Origin: JBMOKT01 sp049323895
Lineage (GTDB): Bacteria; Bacillota; Peptococcia; Peptococcales; BICA1-8
Reading direction: 5' to 3'
DNA: 64,000 nt
Assembly: GCA_049323895.1 (NCBI GenBank)
Contig: JBMOKT010000002.1
Location: 62,001 to 126,000, forward strand
Part shown: positions 8,129-17,121 of the stretch, piece after piece
How positions within the stretch are numbered: the first letter of the stretch is position 1
Layout: every line of letters starts with the position of its first letter
Translations under genes and position numbers: made by a program
The notes under the pieces: model-generated
Told to the model about the DNA's origin: nothing
What the model saw: only the letters and a program-made list of their open reading frames with translations
Database searches by the model: none

Positions 8129-8998
8129 ATGCCAATGGAACCCATGGTTAAGGCAGAGATATTAATCGAAGCACTGCCCTATATAAAGAAGTTTTACGGT
8201 AAGACAGTTGTCATCAAATATGGCGGTCATGCCATGACTGACCCCCAGTTGAAAGACAAGATCATTACGGATATTGTACTTATGAAGTATGTGGGCATTA
8301 ATCCTGTCATAGTCCACGGCGGGGGCCCGGACATCAATTACTGGCTGGAAAAGACCGGACAGGAATTTCAGTTTGTGAACGGGATGCGGGTTACCGATGA
8401 AAAAATAATGGAAATTGTGCAAATGGTTCTGGTGGGCAAGATCAATAAAGAGATAGTCGGTGCAGTCCACAAAAACGGCGGTAAGGCTTTAGGACTCAGC
8501 GGCATAGACGGCGGACTTATTAAGGTAACTAAAAAGAAAACATCCAAAAATGGAGTAGAGGTTGACTTAGGTTTTGTGGGAGAAGTGGACCACATTAATC
8601 CCCAGCTCATATACAGCGCAATAGAACAGGGTCATATTCCTGTGATTTCTCCGATAGGCACTGACTGTGAAGGGGAAGTGTATAATATTAATGCTGATTA
8701 TGTTGCAGGAAGCATTGCCAGTGCTTTAGAAGCAGATAAACTAGTATTGCTCACAGATGTAGAGGGTGTTTTAGACAAGAATAAAAATCTTCTTTCTTCT
8801 TTAAGTTTCAGCCAGGCGCGCAATTATATCGAAACCGGAGTAATTGAAGGCGGAATGATTCCTAAGATTGAATGCTGTATGGAGGCCTTAATGGGCGGTG
8901 TACGGAGTGTTCATATTATTAATGGACGGCTGCCTCATGCATTGCTTTTGGAAATATTCACCGATAAAGGTGTCGGTACTATGGTAGTTAAGGAGTGA
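8129..8998 (+). CDS. argB: Acetylglutamate kinase
   Basis: Phosphorylates N-acetylglutamate, the second step of arginine synthesis. The 289-residue amino acid kinase fold shows VIKYGGHAM near the start (ATP phosphate contacts), VIVHGGGPDIN (substrate glycine loop), GLSGIDGG and LLTDVEGVLD. The C-terminal GGMIPKIECCMEAL segment is typical. The ATG at 8129 follows GGAGG closely; an ATG two codons later (8135) is also possible. The stop lies five bases before argD, so the two are co-transcribed. It has the length of the arginine-sensitive class, but the N-terminal helix that marks feedback-inhibited enzymes cannot be judged reliably by eye. Confidence 0.96.
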   Translation: MPMEPMVKAEILIEALPYIKKFYGKTVVIKYGGHAMTDPQLKDKIITDIVLMKYVGINPVIVHGGGPDINYWLEKTGQEFQFVNGMRVTDEKIMEIVQMVLVGKINKEIVGAVHKNGGKALGLSGIDGGLIKVTKKKTSKNGVEVDLGFVGEVDHINPQLIYSAIEQGHIPVISPIGTDCEGEVYNINADYVAGSIASALEADKLVLLTDVEGVLDKNKNLLSSLSFSQARNYIETGVIEGGMIPKIECCMEALMGGVRSVHIINGRLPHALLLEIFTDKGVGTMVVKE

Positions 8999-9003
8999 TA
9001 TAA

Positions 9004-10167
9004 ATGGATATGGTACAACAAGGCTTGAAATATGTAATGAATACCTATAAGCGGCTTCCCAAGGTATTTGTAAAAGGGGAAGGAACATATGTATGGGATT
9101 CTGAAGGTAAGAAATATTTGGACTTTGTCAGCGGGATAGCAGTTAATTCACTGGGGCACTGTCCTAAAGTAGTAACTGATGCAGTTAAGGCACAGGTTGA
9201 GCAGCTAATCCACTGTTCAAACCTGTACTGGATTGAACCCCAAATTAAACTGGCCCAAGTTTTAGTTGAAAATAGCTCCTGTGATAAAGCCTTTTTCTGC
9301 AATAGCGGAACAGAGGCCAATGAGGCAGCAATCAAACTGGCCCGGAAATGGGGTAAGGGACGCTATGAAATAATTACTATGGAGCAGTCTTTCCATGGGC
9401 GTACCATAGGTTCCTTGACTGCAACCGGTCAGGAAAAATATCGTAAGGACTTTATGCCTCTACCCGAGGGATTTAAATATGTCCCTTTCAATAATTTAGC
9501 AGCCTTAGAAGGTGCCCTAACTGAGAAAACATGTGCAGTGATGGTTGAACCTATCCAGGGTGAGGGTGGCATTAATGTTCCAACTGGGGAGTATATGCAA
9601 GGTGTAGAGGAATTTTGCCGTAAAAATAACCTGCTGTTAATTGTTGATGAGGTTCAGACAGGTATGGGCAGAACGGGCAAGGCATTCGGCTATCAGAATT
9701 TTAGTATCAGTCCGGATATTATTACCATGGCAAAAGCATTAGGCGGCGGAGTGCCAATTGGAGCCATGCTGGCTAAAGATGAAGTTGCAGTTGCTTTTGT
9801 ACCGGGAGACCATGCAGCTACCTTCGGCGGCAATCCTTTGGCGACGGCAGCTGCTCTTGCTGCCTCGTCAGTCCTGTTGGATGAAAAGTTCCTGGCAGCG
9901 GTAGTGGAAAAGGGTGAATACTTTAAAAATAAACTTGTGAGATTGCAAGATAAAATTCCGCAAATTACCAAGGTAAAAGGACTTGGTTTAATGGTTGGAT
10001 GTGAATTAGAGGTTGATGCGATGCCTATAGTTGAACACTGCCTGGAAAAGGGAGTATTAATAAATGCGGTAGGTGGGAAAATCCTGCGCTTTGTACCACC
10101 TTTAACCGTAAGCAAAGAGGAAATTGACCAGGTTGTTGAAATAGTAGCAACAGGAATTAGAGGTTAG
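9004..10167 (+). CDS. argD: Acetylornithine aminotransferase
   Basis: A PLP-dependent class III aminotransferase that converts N-acetylglutamate semialdehyde to N-acetylornithine with glutamate. The 387 residues include FCNSGTEANEAAIKLAR (phosphate-binding turn), SFHGRT, LIVDEVQTGMGRTG, and the PLP lysine in ITMAKALGGGVPIGAML. The gene begins five bases after argB. It could also serve succinyl-diaminopimelate transamination, as some ArgD proteins do. Confidence 0.95.
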   Translation: MDMVQQGLKYVMNTYKRLPKVFVKGEGTYVWDSEGKKYLDFVSGIAVNSLGHCPKVVTDAVKAQVEQLIHCSNLYWIEPQIKLAQVLVENSSCDKAFFCNSGTEANEAAIKLARKWGKGRYEIITMEQSFHGRTIGSLTATGQEKYRKDFMPLPEGFKYVPFNNLAALEGALTEKTCAVMVEPIQGEGGINVPTGEYMQGVEEFCRKNNLLLIVDEVQTGMGRTGKAFGYQNFSISPDIITMAKALGGGVPIGAMLAKDEVAVAFVPGDHAATFGGNPLATAAALAASSVLLDEKFLAAVVEKGEYFKNKLVRLQDKIPQITKVKGLGLMVGCELEVDAMPIVEHCLEKGVLINAVGGKILRFVPPLTVSKEEIDQVVEIVATGIRG

Positions 10168-10240
10168 AGATTGGAAATTCGAGGTTGGATTTAGGATGAG
10201 GCTTGTCCTATCGGAAGTCTACTGTATGGGAGGTAAAAAA

Positions 10241-11296
10241 TTGTCAGGAGTATTAATACTGGAGGATGGCACATGCTTTCCCGGCAAGGTTTTCGGCTAT
10301 CGGGACAACAGCTTGGGAGAGGTAGTTTTTAATACCGGTATGGTCGGTTATCAAGAGGTAATCACCGACCCATCCTATGCGGGGCAAATAGTGGTGATGA
10401 CCTATCCCCTCATCGGCAACTACGGTGTAAATAAAAGTGATAATGAGGCAGCAAAACCCCATGTCAGAGGATTTATAGTTAGGGAAAATTGCGGCTATCA
10501 CAATAATTGGCAAGCTGAGAACAGTTTTGAAAACTTTATGGCGGCTAACCAGATTGTAGGTTTAGAAGGTGTTGATACAAGGGCTTTAACAAGGCACCTC
10601 CGTTCCAGAGGAACAATGAAAGGTTTCATTAATACAAATCCTGAGGTCAATCAACAGGGATTTGCTGCAAATGGTTTAAACCTGGTAGAAACCGTATCCA
10701 CTAAAGAGATTTTGCATATACCTGGTTCAGGTCCAAAACTGGTTGTAATGGATTTTGGAACAAAATCAAGTATCATTAAAGGTTTGGCTCTGAAGGACTT
10801 TGACATATATCAGGTGCCTGCAGCCACCAACTGCAATGAAATTTTGGCTTTGAATCCCCAAGGAGTATTTTTGTCAAATGGACCGGGAGATCCCAAGGAT
10901 GTGCCCTATGCTATTAATACAGTGAAGAATTTATTGGGTAAAGTGCCGGTTTGTGGTATATGCCTGGGACACCAACTGATTGCATTAGCTTTAGGAGCGG
11001 ATACCTATAAGCTTAAATTCGGTCACAGAGGAGTTAACCATCCTGTAAAGGACTTACAGACTAACCGGGTTTATGTGACTTCTCAAAACCATGGTTATGC
11101 CGTAAATGAAGATACCTTACCAAAGGATGTTTATGTATCCCATAGAAATCTTAACGATAATACCATTGAAGGAATCAGGCATAGATATTTATCTATTTCC
11201 TCGGTGCAATATCATCCTGAGGCAGCGCCAGGGCCGGAAGACTCAGCGTATTTGTTTGATCATTTCTACGAGATGATTAAACAAGTGGGCGCGTGA
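10241..11296 (+). CDS. carA: Carbamoyl-phosphate synthase small (glutaminase) subunit
   Basis: Hydrolyses glutamine and passes ammonia to CarB for carbamoyl phosphate. The N-terminal CarA domain (GVLILEDGTCFPGKVFG) is followed by a class I glutamine amidotransferase with the catalytic Cys in GICLGHQLIALALG and the His/Glu pair in QYHPEAAPGP. The open frame extends to 10196, but I place the start at TTG 10241. GGGAGG (10228-10233) lies seven bases before it, and the protein then starts SGVLILEDG as homologues do (351 residues). Its place between argD and carB and before argF suggests this is the arginine-linked enzyme. Confidence 0.95.
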   Translation: MSGVLILEDGTCFPGKVFGYRDNSLGEVVFNTGMVGYQEVITDPSYAGQIVVMTYPLIGNYGVNKSDNEAAKPHVRGFIVRENCGYHNNWQAENSFENFMAANQIVGLEGVDTRALTRHLRSRGTMKGFINTNPEVNQQGFAANGLNLVETVSTKEILHIPGSGPKLVVMDFGTKSSIIKGLALKDFDIYQVPAATNCNEILALNPQGVFLSNGPGDPKDVPYAINTVKNLLGKVPVCGICLGHQLIALALGADTYKLKFGHRGVNHPVKDLQTNRVYVTSQNHGYAVNEDTLPKDVYVSHRNLNDNTIEGIRHRYLSISSVQYHPEAAPGPEDSAYLFDHFYEMIKQVGA

Positions 11297-11371
11297 ATCA
11301 GTGGGGAGCAATAATTGAGAGTTGCACAGTCCCACGGCGACATGAAGTCACGGTAGCACGTAAATATTTTT

Positions 11372-11403
11372 CTAGTCACTAGTCACCAGTAACTAGTAAC
11401 TAA
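11372..11403 (-). repeat. Heptamer array ahead of carB
   Basis: CTAGTCA, CTAGTCA, CCAGTAA and CTAGTAA lie in 7-bp phase, ending at the ribosome binding site of carB. The array is in the 5'-leader sense. Confidence 0.8.
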
Positions 11404-11418
11404 TCCGGGAGGATTAAA

Positions 11419-14400
11419 ATGCCTAAAAGAACAGATTTAAAAAGAGTAATGGTTATAGGTTCCGGTCCAATAATTATTGGGCAGGCGGCGGAGTTTGATT
11501 ATGCCGGGACACAAGCCTGTAAAGCCCTCAAAGAGGAAGGCTTGGAAGTAATCCTTGTAAATTCCAACCCTGCGACCATTATGACCGATGAGAATATTGC
11601 AGACAGCATCTATATAGAACCTTTGAATGTGGAAACTTTAGATAAAATTATTGCTAAGGAGAGACCCCAGGGGATAATTCCCGGTCTGGGGGGTCAAACG
11701 GGTCTTAATTTGGCTGTAGAATTGGCTGAGAAGGGCGTATTGGCAAAGTATAATGTAGAATTATTAGGAACAAGCCTGGAGGCTATAAAAAGGTCTGAGG
11801 ACAGGGATGAGTTTAAATGTACTATGCAGGCATTAGGTGAACCTATCCCAGAGAGTGTCATCATCACTGACCTTAGGGATGCCTATTCCTTTGCTGAAAA
11901 GGTGGGCTTTCCTGTAATAGTTAGACCGGCCTATACACTGGGGGGAACCGGGGGAGGCATTGCTTCCAATGAAGAAGAACTCCGATCTATAGTTTCTTTA
12001 GGATTAAAGGTTAGCAGAATAGGTCAGGTTTTGCTGGAACAAAGTGTAGCCGGATGGAAAGAGATTGAAGTTGAAGTAATGCGGGATAGAGCAAATAACT
12101 GTATTATAATCTGCAGCATGGAAAATATGGACCCCATGGGTATCCATACAGGTGACAGTATTGTATTTGCTCCAACCCAGACCTTGACTGATAAGGAATA
12201 CCAGATGCTGCGGACAGCGGCAATAAAAATTATTAGGAAGCTTGAAGTGGAAGGCGGCTGCAATATTCAATTTGGTCTGGACCCTGACAGCCAGAACTAT
12301 GTAGTTATTGAGGTTAATCCTCGGGTTTCCCGTTCTAGTGCATTGGCCTCTAAGGCTACAGGCTATCCTATCGCCAAGGTTGCAACTAAGATTGCCATTG
12401 GGTTTACCCTGGATGAGATTAAGAATCCTGTTACGGGTAAAACCAGTGCCTGCTTTGAGCCCAGCATAGATTATATTGTAGCCAAAATACCCCGCTGGCC
12501 CTTTGACAAGTTTGCAACTGCCAATAGATTATTGGGCACCCAAATGAAGGCTACCGGCGAGGTAATGGCTATTGAGCGGACCATCGAAGGCGCTTTGCTC
12601 AAGGCTGTTCGTTCACTGGAGACAGGGGTTGTAGGTCTTACCCTAAAGGAATGTGGAAGCTGGACGGAAATGGAACTGCAGAATAAGCTGAAGCAGGCTG
12701 ATGATGAAAGACTTTTTGCTATTGCAGAGGCCTTCCGCAGGAATTGGACTATTAAAGAAATCAAGCTTTTAACCATGATGGACCCCTTCTTTTTGGTGAA
12801 GATACAAAACATTGTTGCTATGGAAAGAAGGATAACCGAGCAAAATTTAACCTATGATTTAGTATTTTCTGCAAAGCGGATGGGCTTTAGTGACGAACAC
12901 ATTGCCAAATTAAAAGGACTGGAGCCCATAGAGGTGCGCCGTATTCGTCACAGCAGTAATATTAAGCCTGTTTATAAGATTGTTGATACCTGTGCCGGTG
13001 AATTTGAAGCTGAAACACCATATTATTACTCTACCTATGAATCGGAAAATGAAGCCCAGTTTAACTGCAAGCCTAAGGTTTTAGTTTTGGGGTCAGGTCC
13101 TATCAGAATCGGTCAAGGGATTGAGTTTGACTACTGCTCCGTTCACGCTGTTTGGGCTTTGCAGGAGGCGGGCTTTGATGCGGTAATAATTAACAATAAC
13201 CCGGAAACGGTAAGTACAGATTTTGATACCTCGGACCGTCTATATTTCGAACCCCTTTCCGTTGAAGAAGTAATGAATGTTGTGGAACAGGAGAAACCCT
13301 TAGGGGTAGTTGTACAGTTTGGGGGTCAGACTGCCATCAACCTGGCAGAGGAGCTTCACAGTCTGGGAGTTAATATTCTGGGAACACCAGTAGAGTATAT
13401 CGATGCCGCTGAGGATCGGGAAAAGTTTGAAAAGCTGATGAATAAGCTAAATATCCCTCAAACCAAAGGGAAAACAGCTACCGGGGTTCATCAGGTAGAA
13501 GCAATTGCTGAGAATTTAGGCTTTCCCCTTCTGGTAAGACCGTCCTATGTTTTGGGGGGGAGGGCTATGAAGGTTGTACACAATATGGATGAATTAATCC
13601 AGTATGTGGAATCCGCTGTTGAAATATCCTCCAAGCATCCCATTTTAATTGACAAATATATAAAAGGGCAGGAAGTGGAAGTTGATGCCGTTGGTGATGG
13701 AGAAAACATCCTTGTGCCAGGCATAATGGAGCATATTGAGCGGGCCGGGGTTCATTCCGGAGACAGTATGGCAGTTTACCCCACCCAGACCATCAGCAAA
13801 AAGGTAAAGGAAAAAATTCTTGCTTACACTGAGAAAATCGGCAAAGCTTTGAATGTTAAAGGCGTCTTTAATATACAGTTTGTAGTTGCCGATGAAGAGG
13901 CTTATGTACTTGAGGTTAACCCCAGGGCTTCCAGGACTGTGCCTATCCTTTCTAAAATTACAGGAGTACCTATGATTAAGCTCGCAACTTGGGCTATGCT
14001 GGATAAAAGCCTTAAGGAAATGGGTTATCCCTATGGTTTGTGGCCTGAACCCGATTATACTGTTGTGAAGGCACCTGTATTCTCCTTTGAAAAATTGAGT
14101 AAGGTAGATACTTCTCTGGGACCAGAGATGAAATCTACCGGTGAGGTGCTAGGTATTGATTATGATTTTGCCGGGGCCTTGTATAAGGCTATTACCGGTG
14201 CAGGGAGTAAATTCCCCTTAGAGGGCACAGCCCTGGTTTCTGTTGCCCCCAGGGACTATGAAGACACCCTGCCTGTCATCAAAGGTTTGGTTAATTCAGG
14301 TTTTAAGGTGCTGGCGACGAAATCCACGGCGGCCTATTTATTAGCTCAAGGTGTCCAGGTTGGGAACGCTGATGACCCTGTTGAGCTTTTGCAAAATGGT

Positions 14401-14634
14401 GAGGTTCAACTGGTAATCAATACACCCAGCCAGGGGAAAAATCAGGGCAGCAAAGGCTTCCAGGTTAGACGTCTTGCTGCAGAATACCGCATACCCTGTT
14501 TTACATCCTTAGATACTGCTCAGGCCTTTTTAGACACTATACATGTTGCAAAGGGAAATGGTCAGCTTAACTATAACTCCATACAGCAGTATCTTAGCGT
14601 TAATACGTGGGCGCGTGAGCGCGTGGGCACGTAA
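11419..14634 (+). CDS. carB: Carbamoyl-phosphate synthase large subunit
   Basis: The 1071-residue synthetase has two homologous ATP-grasp halves (about 1-400 and 550-935), each with the [16 protein letters not shown] or [16 protein letters not shown] opening, [13 protein letters not shown] or [12 protein letters not shown], and [14 protein letters not shown] or [13 protein letters not shown]. Between them is the oligomerisation part, and at the end is an MGS-like allosteric domain. It starts at ATG 11419 behind GGGAGG. The last residues (TWARERVGT) and the stop are encoded by an 8-bp repeat array (14606-14634), so the natural C-terminus has apparently been replaced or extended by repeat DNA. 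Confidence 0.97.
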   Translation: MPKRTDLKRVMVIGSGPIIIGQAAEFDYAGTQACKALKEEGLEVILVNSNPATIMTDENIADSIYIEPLNVETLDKIIAKERPQGIIPGLGGQTGLNLAVELAEKGVLAKYNVELLGTSLEAIKRSEDRDEFKCTMQALGEPIPESVIITDLRDAYSFAEKVGFPVIVRPAYTLGGTGGGIASNEEELRSIVSLGLKVSRIGQVLLEQSVAGWKEIEVEVMRDRANNCIIICSMENMDPMGIHTGDSIVFAPTQTLTDKEYQMLRTAAIKIIRKLEVEGGCNIQFGLDPDSQNYVVIEVNPRVSRSSALASKATGYPIAKVATKIAIGFTLDEIKNPVTGKTSACFEPSIDYIVAKIPRWPFDKFATANRLLGTQMKATGEVMAIERTIEGALLKAVRSLETGVVGLTLKECGSWTEMELQNKLKQADDERLFAIAEAFRRNWTIKEIKLLTMMDPFFLVKIQNIVAMERRITEQNLTYDLVFSAKRMGFSDEHIAKLKGLEPIEVRRIRHSSNIKPVYKIVDTCAGEFEAETPYYYSTYESENEAQFNCKPKVLVLGSGPIRIGQGIEFDYCSVHAVWALQEAGFDAVIINNNPETVSTDFDTSDRLYFEPLSVEEVMNVVEQEKPLGVVVQFGGQTAINLAEELHSLGVNILGTPVEYIDAAEDREKFEKLMNKLNIPQTKGKTATGVHQVEAIAENLGFPLLVRPSYVLGGRAMKVVHNMDELIQYVESAVEISSKHPILIDKYIKGQEVEVDAVGDGENILVPGIMEHIERAGVHSGDSMAVYPTQTISKKVKEKILAYTEKIGKALNVKGVFNIQFVVADEEAYVLEVNPRASRTVPILSKITGVPMIKLATWAMLDKSLKEMGYPYGLWPEPDYTVVKAPVFSFEKLSKVDTSLGPEMKSTGEVLGIDYDFAGALYKAITGAGSKFPLEGTALVSVAPRDYEDTLPVIKGLVNSGFKVLATKSTAAYLLAQGVQVGNADDPVELLQNGEVQLVINTPSQGKNQGSKGFQVRRLAAEYRIPCFTSLDTAQAFLDTIHVAKGNGQLNYNSIQQYLSVNTWARERVGT

Positions 14635-14636
14635 GG
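14606..14636 (+). repeat. Octamer array coding the end of carB
   Basis: CGTGGGCG, CGTGAGCG, CGTGGGCA and CGTAAGG lie in 8-bp phase. The array supplies the last codons and the stop of carB. A sister array is at 58143-58170, and reverse-complement copies are at about 58311-58347. Confidence 0.8.
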
Positions 14637-14788
14637 TAATTTCAATGGAGAATGGAAAATTGAGAATGTTTAACTGTAATTGTGAGCCCTTTTAGGGCGC
14701 GGTAATCTCATGAAAATTGTCCTAAATATTATTTGAAACCACGGGGCCTTCGGACCACACGGATTAACACGGATCAAATATAATTAGC

Positions 14789-14809
14789 TATTGACTATCG
14801 ACTATTAGC
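14789..14809 (+). repeat. Heptamer array, TATTGAC type
   Basis: TATTGAC, TATCGAC and TATTAGC lie in 7-bp phase directly before a terminator stem. Similar arrays before or near terminators are at about 37602-37630 and 44195-44222. Confidence 0.7.
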
Positions 14810-14810
14810 T

Positions 14811-14846
14811 AAAAAATGACTAAGCTGTGCGCTTAGTCATTTTTTA
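14811..14846. terminator. Bidirectional terminator between carB and the Nudix gene
   Basis: AAAAAATGACTAAGC, a TGTGC loop and GCTTAGTCATTTTTT form a 15-bp stem with A and T runs on both sides. It serves convergent genes. Confidence 0.85.
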
Positions 14847-15444
14847 TTATTTGAATGAAATTATACAGAATTCGGGCTGTAATACCCCATATAACTTTGT
14901 CCTCATAGATATAAAAATGCACCGGGTATTTACCCTTTCGCCAGTTATAAGTTTTGCCATTGGGCAAGAGATGAAACGGAAAATCTGGAGGAGGGGAAAT
15001 CGTTATATTGGAGTAATAGGTTTGCGGTCTGTTTTCTAGAAAGAATTTTAGGGGGACATAAAAGATAGATTCCACTTCACTGGGGTTTGGAGTTATTTGT
15101 GTATAGTCTGTAAGTCGCCCGACAAAAGGTGAAATTTTTGTATCGAAGGGCGTAAGCAAAACATCCAAAGGTCCAATAATGTTGATATCACTTCTGGTTA
15201 AGCCCAATTCTTCACAGGTTTCTCTAAGGGCACTTTCTTTTTCGTCTTTATCCTGGGTCTCTATTCTTCCCCCGGGAAAGCAGATTTCTCCTGGTTGAAC
15301 AGCTAAGCTGCTGGAACGGATTTCAAATAATATTGATTCTTCGTTATTATATTCGACCACAGGGAGAAGGACTGCAAATTTGGTAAATTTATGAATATCT
15401 AAAATATCAGCCTGTCTGCCGCTAAACTTTGTTATGTCTAACAA
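14833..15444 (-). CDS. Nudix hydrolase, CoA pyrophosphatase-like
   Basis: A 203-residue protein with a complete Nudix box. GGRIETQDKDEKESALRE, followed by TCEELG, gives the G-X5-E-X7-RE-X2-EE-X-G pattern. The preceding PGEICFPGG matches the NudL/CoA-diphosphatase subfamily signature, so cleavage of CoA or oxidised CoA is the best guess, with other nucleoside diphosphate derivatives possible. It is transcribed against the arginine genes and shares a bidirectional terminator with carB, so it looks like an inserted, independent unit. The start ATG at 15444 has GAGGTGA upstream. Confidence 0.85.
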   Translation of the reverse strand: MLDITKFSGRQADILDIHKFTKFAVLLPVVEYNNEESILFEIRSSSLAVQPGEICFPGGRIETQDKDEKESALRETCEELGLTRSDINIIGPLDVLLTPFDTKISPFVGRLTDYTQITPNPSEVESIFYVPLKFFLENRPQTYYSNITISPPPDFPFHLLPNGKTYNWRKGKYPVHFYIYEDKVIWGITARILYNFIQIIKND

Positions 15445-15477
15445 CGAAAATCACCTCAGAAAATATTATAGTACAGG

Positions 15478-15496
15478 AAGTGGCTGGTGGCTAGTT
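15478..15496 (+). repeat. Heptamer array between divergent Nudix and M20 genes
   Basis: AGTGGCTGGTGGCTAGT. Seen from the Nudix gene on the minus strand this is the CCACTAG sense in a 5' leader, which fits the polarity seen elsewhere. An 8-bp run (CACTATTT twice, then CACTTC) follows at 15500-15521. Confidence 0.7.
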
Positions 15497-15581
15497 TTTC
15501 CACTATTTCACTATTTCACTTCTATTTCTGTTTTTTGCTGCATATATTTTAAGGTCATTTCCTGGCAAAGGGGGTCTTGGC

Positions 15582-16742
15582 TTGCCGAAGGAGTTAAAAA
15601 ACTACTTATTTGAAGCCATAGATGATTTATGGGATGATATTTGGGGGACAGCCCTTCATATTCATAACAATCCAGAATTGGGCGGTCAGGAATATAAGGC
15701 AGTAGAGCAATTGACTAGAGTCCTGGATAAACATGGTTTCAAATGTAAAACACCTTATTTAGGAGTAGAAACTTCCTTTCTGGCTAGTTTAGGTGAAGAC
15801 AAGCCAAGAATATTTTTCCTAGCTGAATATGATGCTCTGCCAGGTTTAGGGCACGGATGTGGGCATAATCTAATTGCAGGGGCAGGTCTAGGGGCAGCCA
15901 TTTCTTTAGCGGGTTTAAAAGAGCATTGGTCAGGTTCCATTGCCGTCTTAGGAACTCCCGCAGAGGAGACAAATGGTGCCAAGGTCCATTTATTAGAAAA
16001 AGGTGCATTTGCCAATTGTGATGCAGCCTTAATATTTCATCCGGGGCAATCAGCTGTCATAAATATTACTTCCCAAGCCTTAGAAGCATTAGAAGTTGTT
16101 TTCTTGGGTTTCCATGGACATAGCTCCAGAGGGGAGAGGGGGAACCCCCTGATTTCATTGGTAAACCTTTATCAGGAAACTTTAAACTATAGAAAAGCCT
16201 ATTACCCTGAAGCCCAGATCGATGGTGTTATCACTAACGGCGGCAGTACGCCTAACTTAATACCGGACAAAACAATAGGTAAATTTTATATCAGGGCAAT
16301 GAATACCCATATTTTAAAAAGGACGATTCAAGATTTCAAGGAGATAGTGGATAGGATAGCTTCCCGCAATAAAACCGAAGCATTTATTCAACCTTTTGAA
16401 CCAAGATATTTACCGATGAATACTAATCTTGTGTTAGCACATGTATTTAAAGAGCAGGTAAAGTTGCAAGGGGTAAAAATGGATATGAACTACCAGCAAA
16501 TAATAGGTTCCATGGATATGGGGAATGTTAGTTGGGAAGTACCTTCCATCCATCCTTATCTACCTTTAGGAAAAGGCAAATTTTCAGCCCACAGCCAGGA
16601 GTTTATGCATCTTGCAGGAAGCAGGGAAGGGGAAAAGACACTGAAAATTGCTACTAAAGCCCTGGCTGCAACAGCATTGGAATTGCTAACTGATGATGGC
16701 CTGCTGGAGAGGGTTTGGAGGGAACACATGAAAAGTGGCTAG
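15582..16742 (+). CDS. M20-family metallo-amidohydrolase (PM20D2/AbgA-like)
   Basis: A 386-residue cytoplasmic zinc peptidase or amidohydrolase. Metal-binding motifs are AEYDALPGLGHGCGHNL (Asp, then two His) and GTPAEET. The dimerisation domain covers roughly residues 170-280. The subfamily pattern is that of the ACY1L2/PM20D2/AbgB group, which cleaves N-acyl or dipeptide amides. Lying between carB and argF, it might act on an acyl-ornithine or arginine dipeptide, but this is inference. The start is TTG 15582 behind AAAGGGGG; no good ATG lies near the conserved start. The stop TAG is supplied by the heptamer array that follows. Confidence 0.85.
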   Translation: MPKELKNYLFEAIDDLWDDIWGTALHIHNNPELGGQEYKAVEQLTRVLDKHGFKCKTPYLGVETSFLASLGEDKPRIFFLAEYDALPGLGHGCGHNLIAGAGLGAAISLAGLKEHWSGSIAVLGTPAEETNGAKVHLLEKGAFANCDAALIFHPGQSAVINITSQALEALEVVFLGFHGHSSRGERGNPLISLVNLYQETLNYRKAYYPEAQIDGVITNGGSTPNLIPDKTIGKFYIRAMNTHILKRTIQDFKEIVDRIASRNKTEAFIQPFEPRYLPMNTNLVLAHVFKEQVKLQGVKMDMNYQQIIGSMDMGNVSWEVPSIHPYLPLGKGKFSAHSQEFMHLAGSREGEKTLKIATKALAATALELLTDDGLLERVWREHMKSG

Positions 16743-16764
16743 TTGTTAGTGGCTAGTGGCTAGT
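16733..16764 (+). repeat. Heptamer array at the 3' end of the M20 gene
   Basis: AGTGGCTAGTTGTTAGTGGC plus further TAGTGGC units. The TAG stop codon of the gene lies inside the array. TAGTGGC sense. Confidence 0.8.
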
Positions 16765-16774
16765 AATATTCTCG

Positions 16775-16890
16775 GGTTAATTATGTTTGTCAGTTATACT
16801 TTGGGGTAAGTTTCTTGCGTCTGAGATTCTCACGGGTCTAGCTTGTTTGTCAGACATACTTCTGGGTAAATATCTTGCGTCTGACACAAG
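16775..16890 (+). repeat. Family B repeat copy
   Basis: Two units with 'ttgcgtctgagattctcac' and 'tgtcagacatacttctgggt' words, the same family as 62-240. Confidence 0.65.
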
Positions 16891-16909
16891 CATTGCAAGA
16901 AAACTAATA

Positions 16910-16944
16910 GAGAATTGAAAATGGAGAATTGAGAATTGAGAATG
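16910..16944 (+). repeat. Heptamer array, GAGAATT type
   Basis: Five 7-bp units in exact phase: GAGAATT, GAAAATG, GAGAATT, GAGAATT, GAGAATG. It is followed at 16972-17007 by the dispersed word 'cattgcgagccc...ggcaatctc', also seen at 14680-14714 and, altered, at 7850-7880 and 292-326. Confidence 0.75.
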
Positions 16945-17020
16945 ATTGGGCCAAGAGATATTTGCAGTAACTGTCATTGCGAGCCCTTTAAGGGCATGGC
17001 AATCTCAAAAAATACTTAAA

Positions 17021-17052
17021 AAATATCCGTCAATATAACGGATATTTTTTTA
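17021..17052 (+). terminator. Intrinsic terminator before argF
   Basis: AAATATCCGT, a loop of CAATATA and ACGGATATTTTTTT. It isolates argF from upstream transcription. Confidence 0.85.
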
Positions 17053-17060
17053 TTGGGCTA

Positions 17061-17103
17061 TTGCATGAATATACTCAATTATGTATAATTATACATAATT
17101 GAG
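17061..17103 (+). promoter_or_regulatory. argF promoter with two ARG boxes and a 30-bp perfect palindrome
   Basis: TTGCAT (17061-17066), a 17-bp spacer and TATAAT (17084-17089) match the argC promoter. The ARG boxes are TGCATGAATATACT at 17062-17075 (13 of 14 of TGNAT-N4-ATNCA) and TGTATAATTATACA at 17082-17095 (perfect), centres 20 bp apart. The second sits in a perfect 30-bp inverted repeat (17074-17103, arm CTCAATTATGTATAA). Control by ArgR with arginine is inferred. Confidence 0.85.
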
Positions 17104-17121
17104 ATTAAGGAGGCGTATTTG

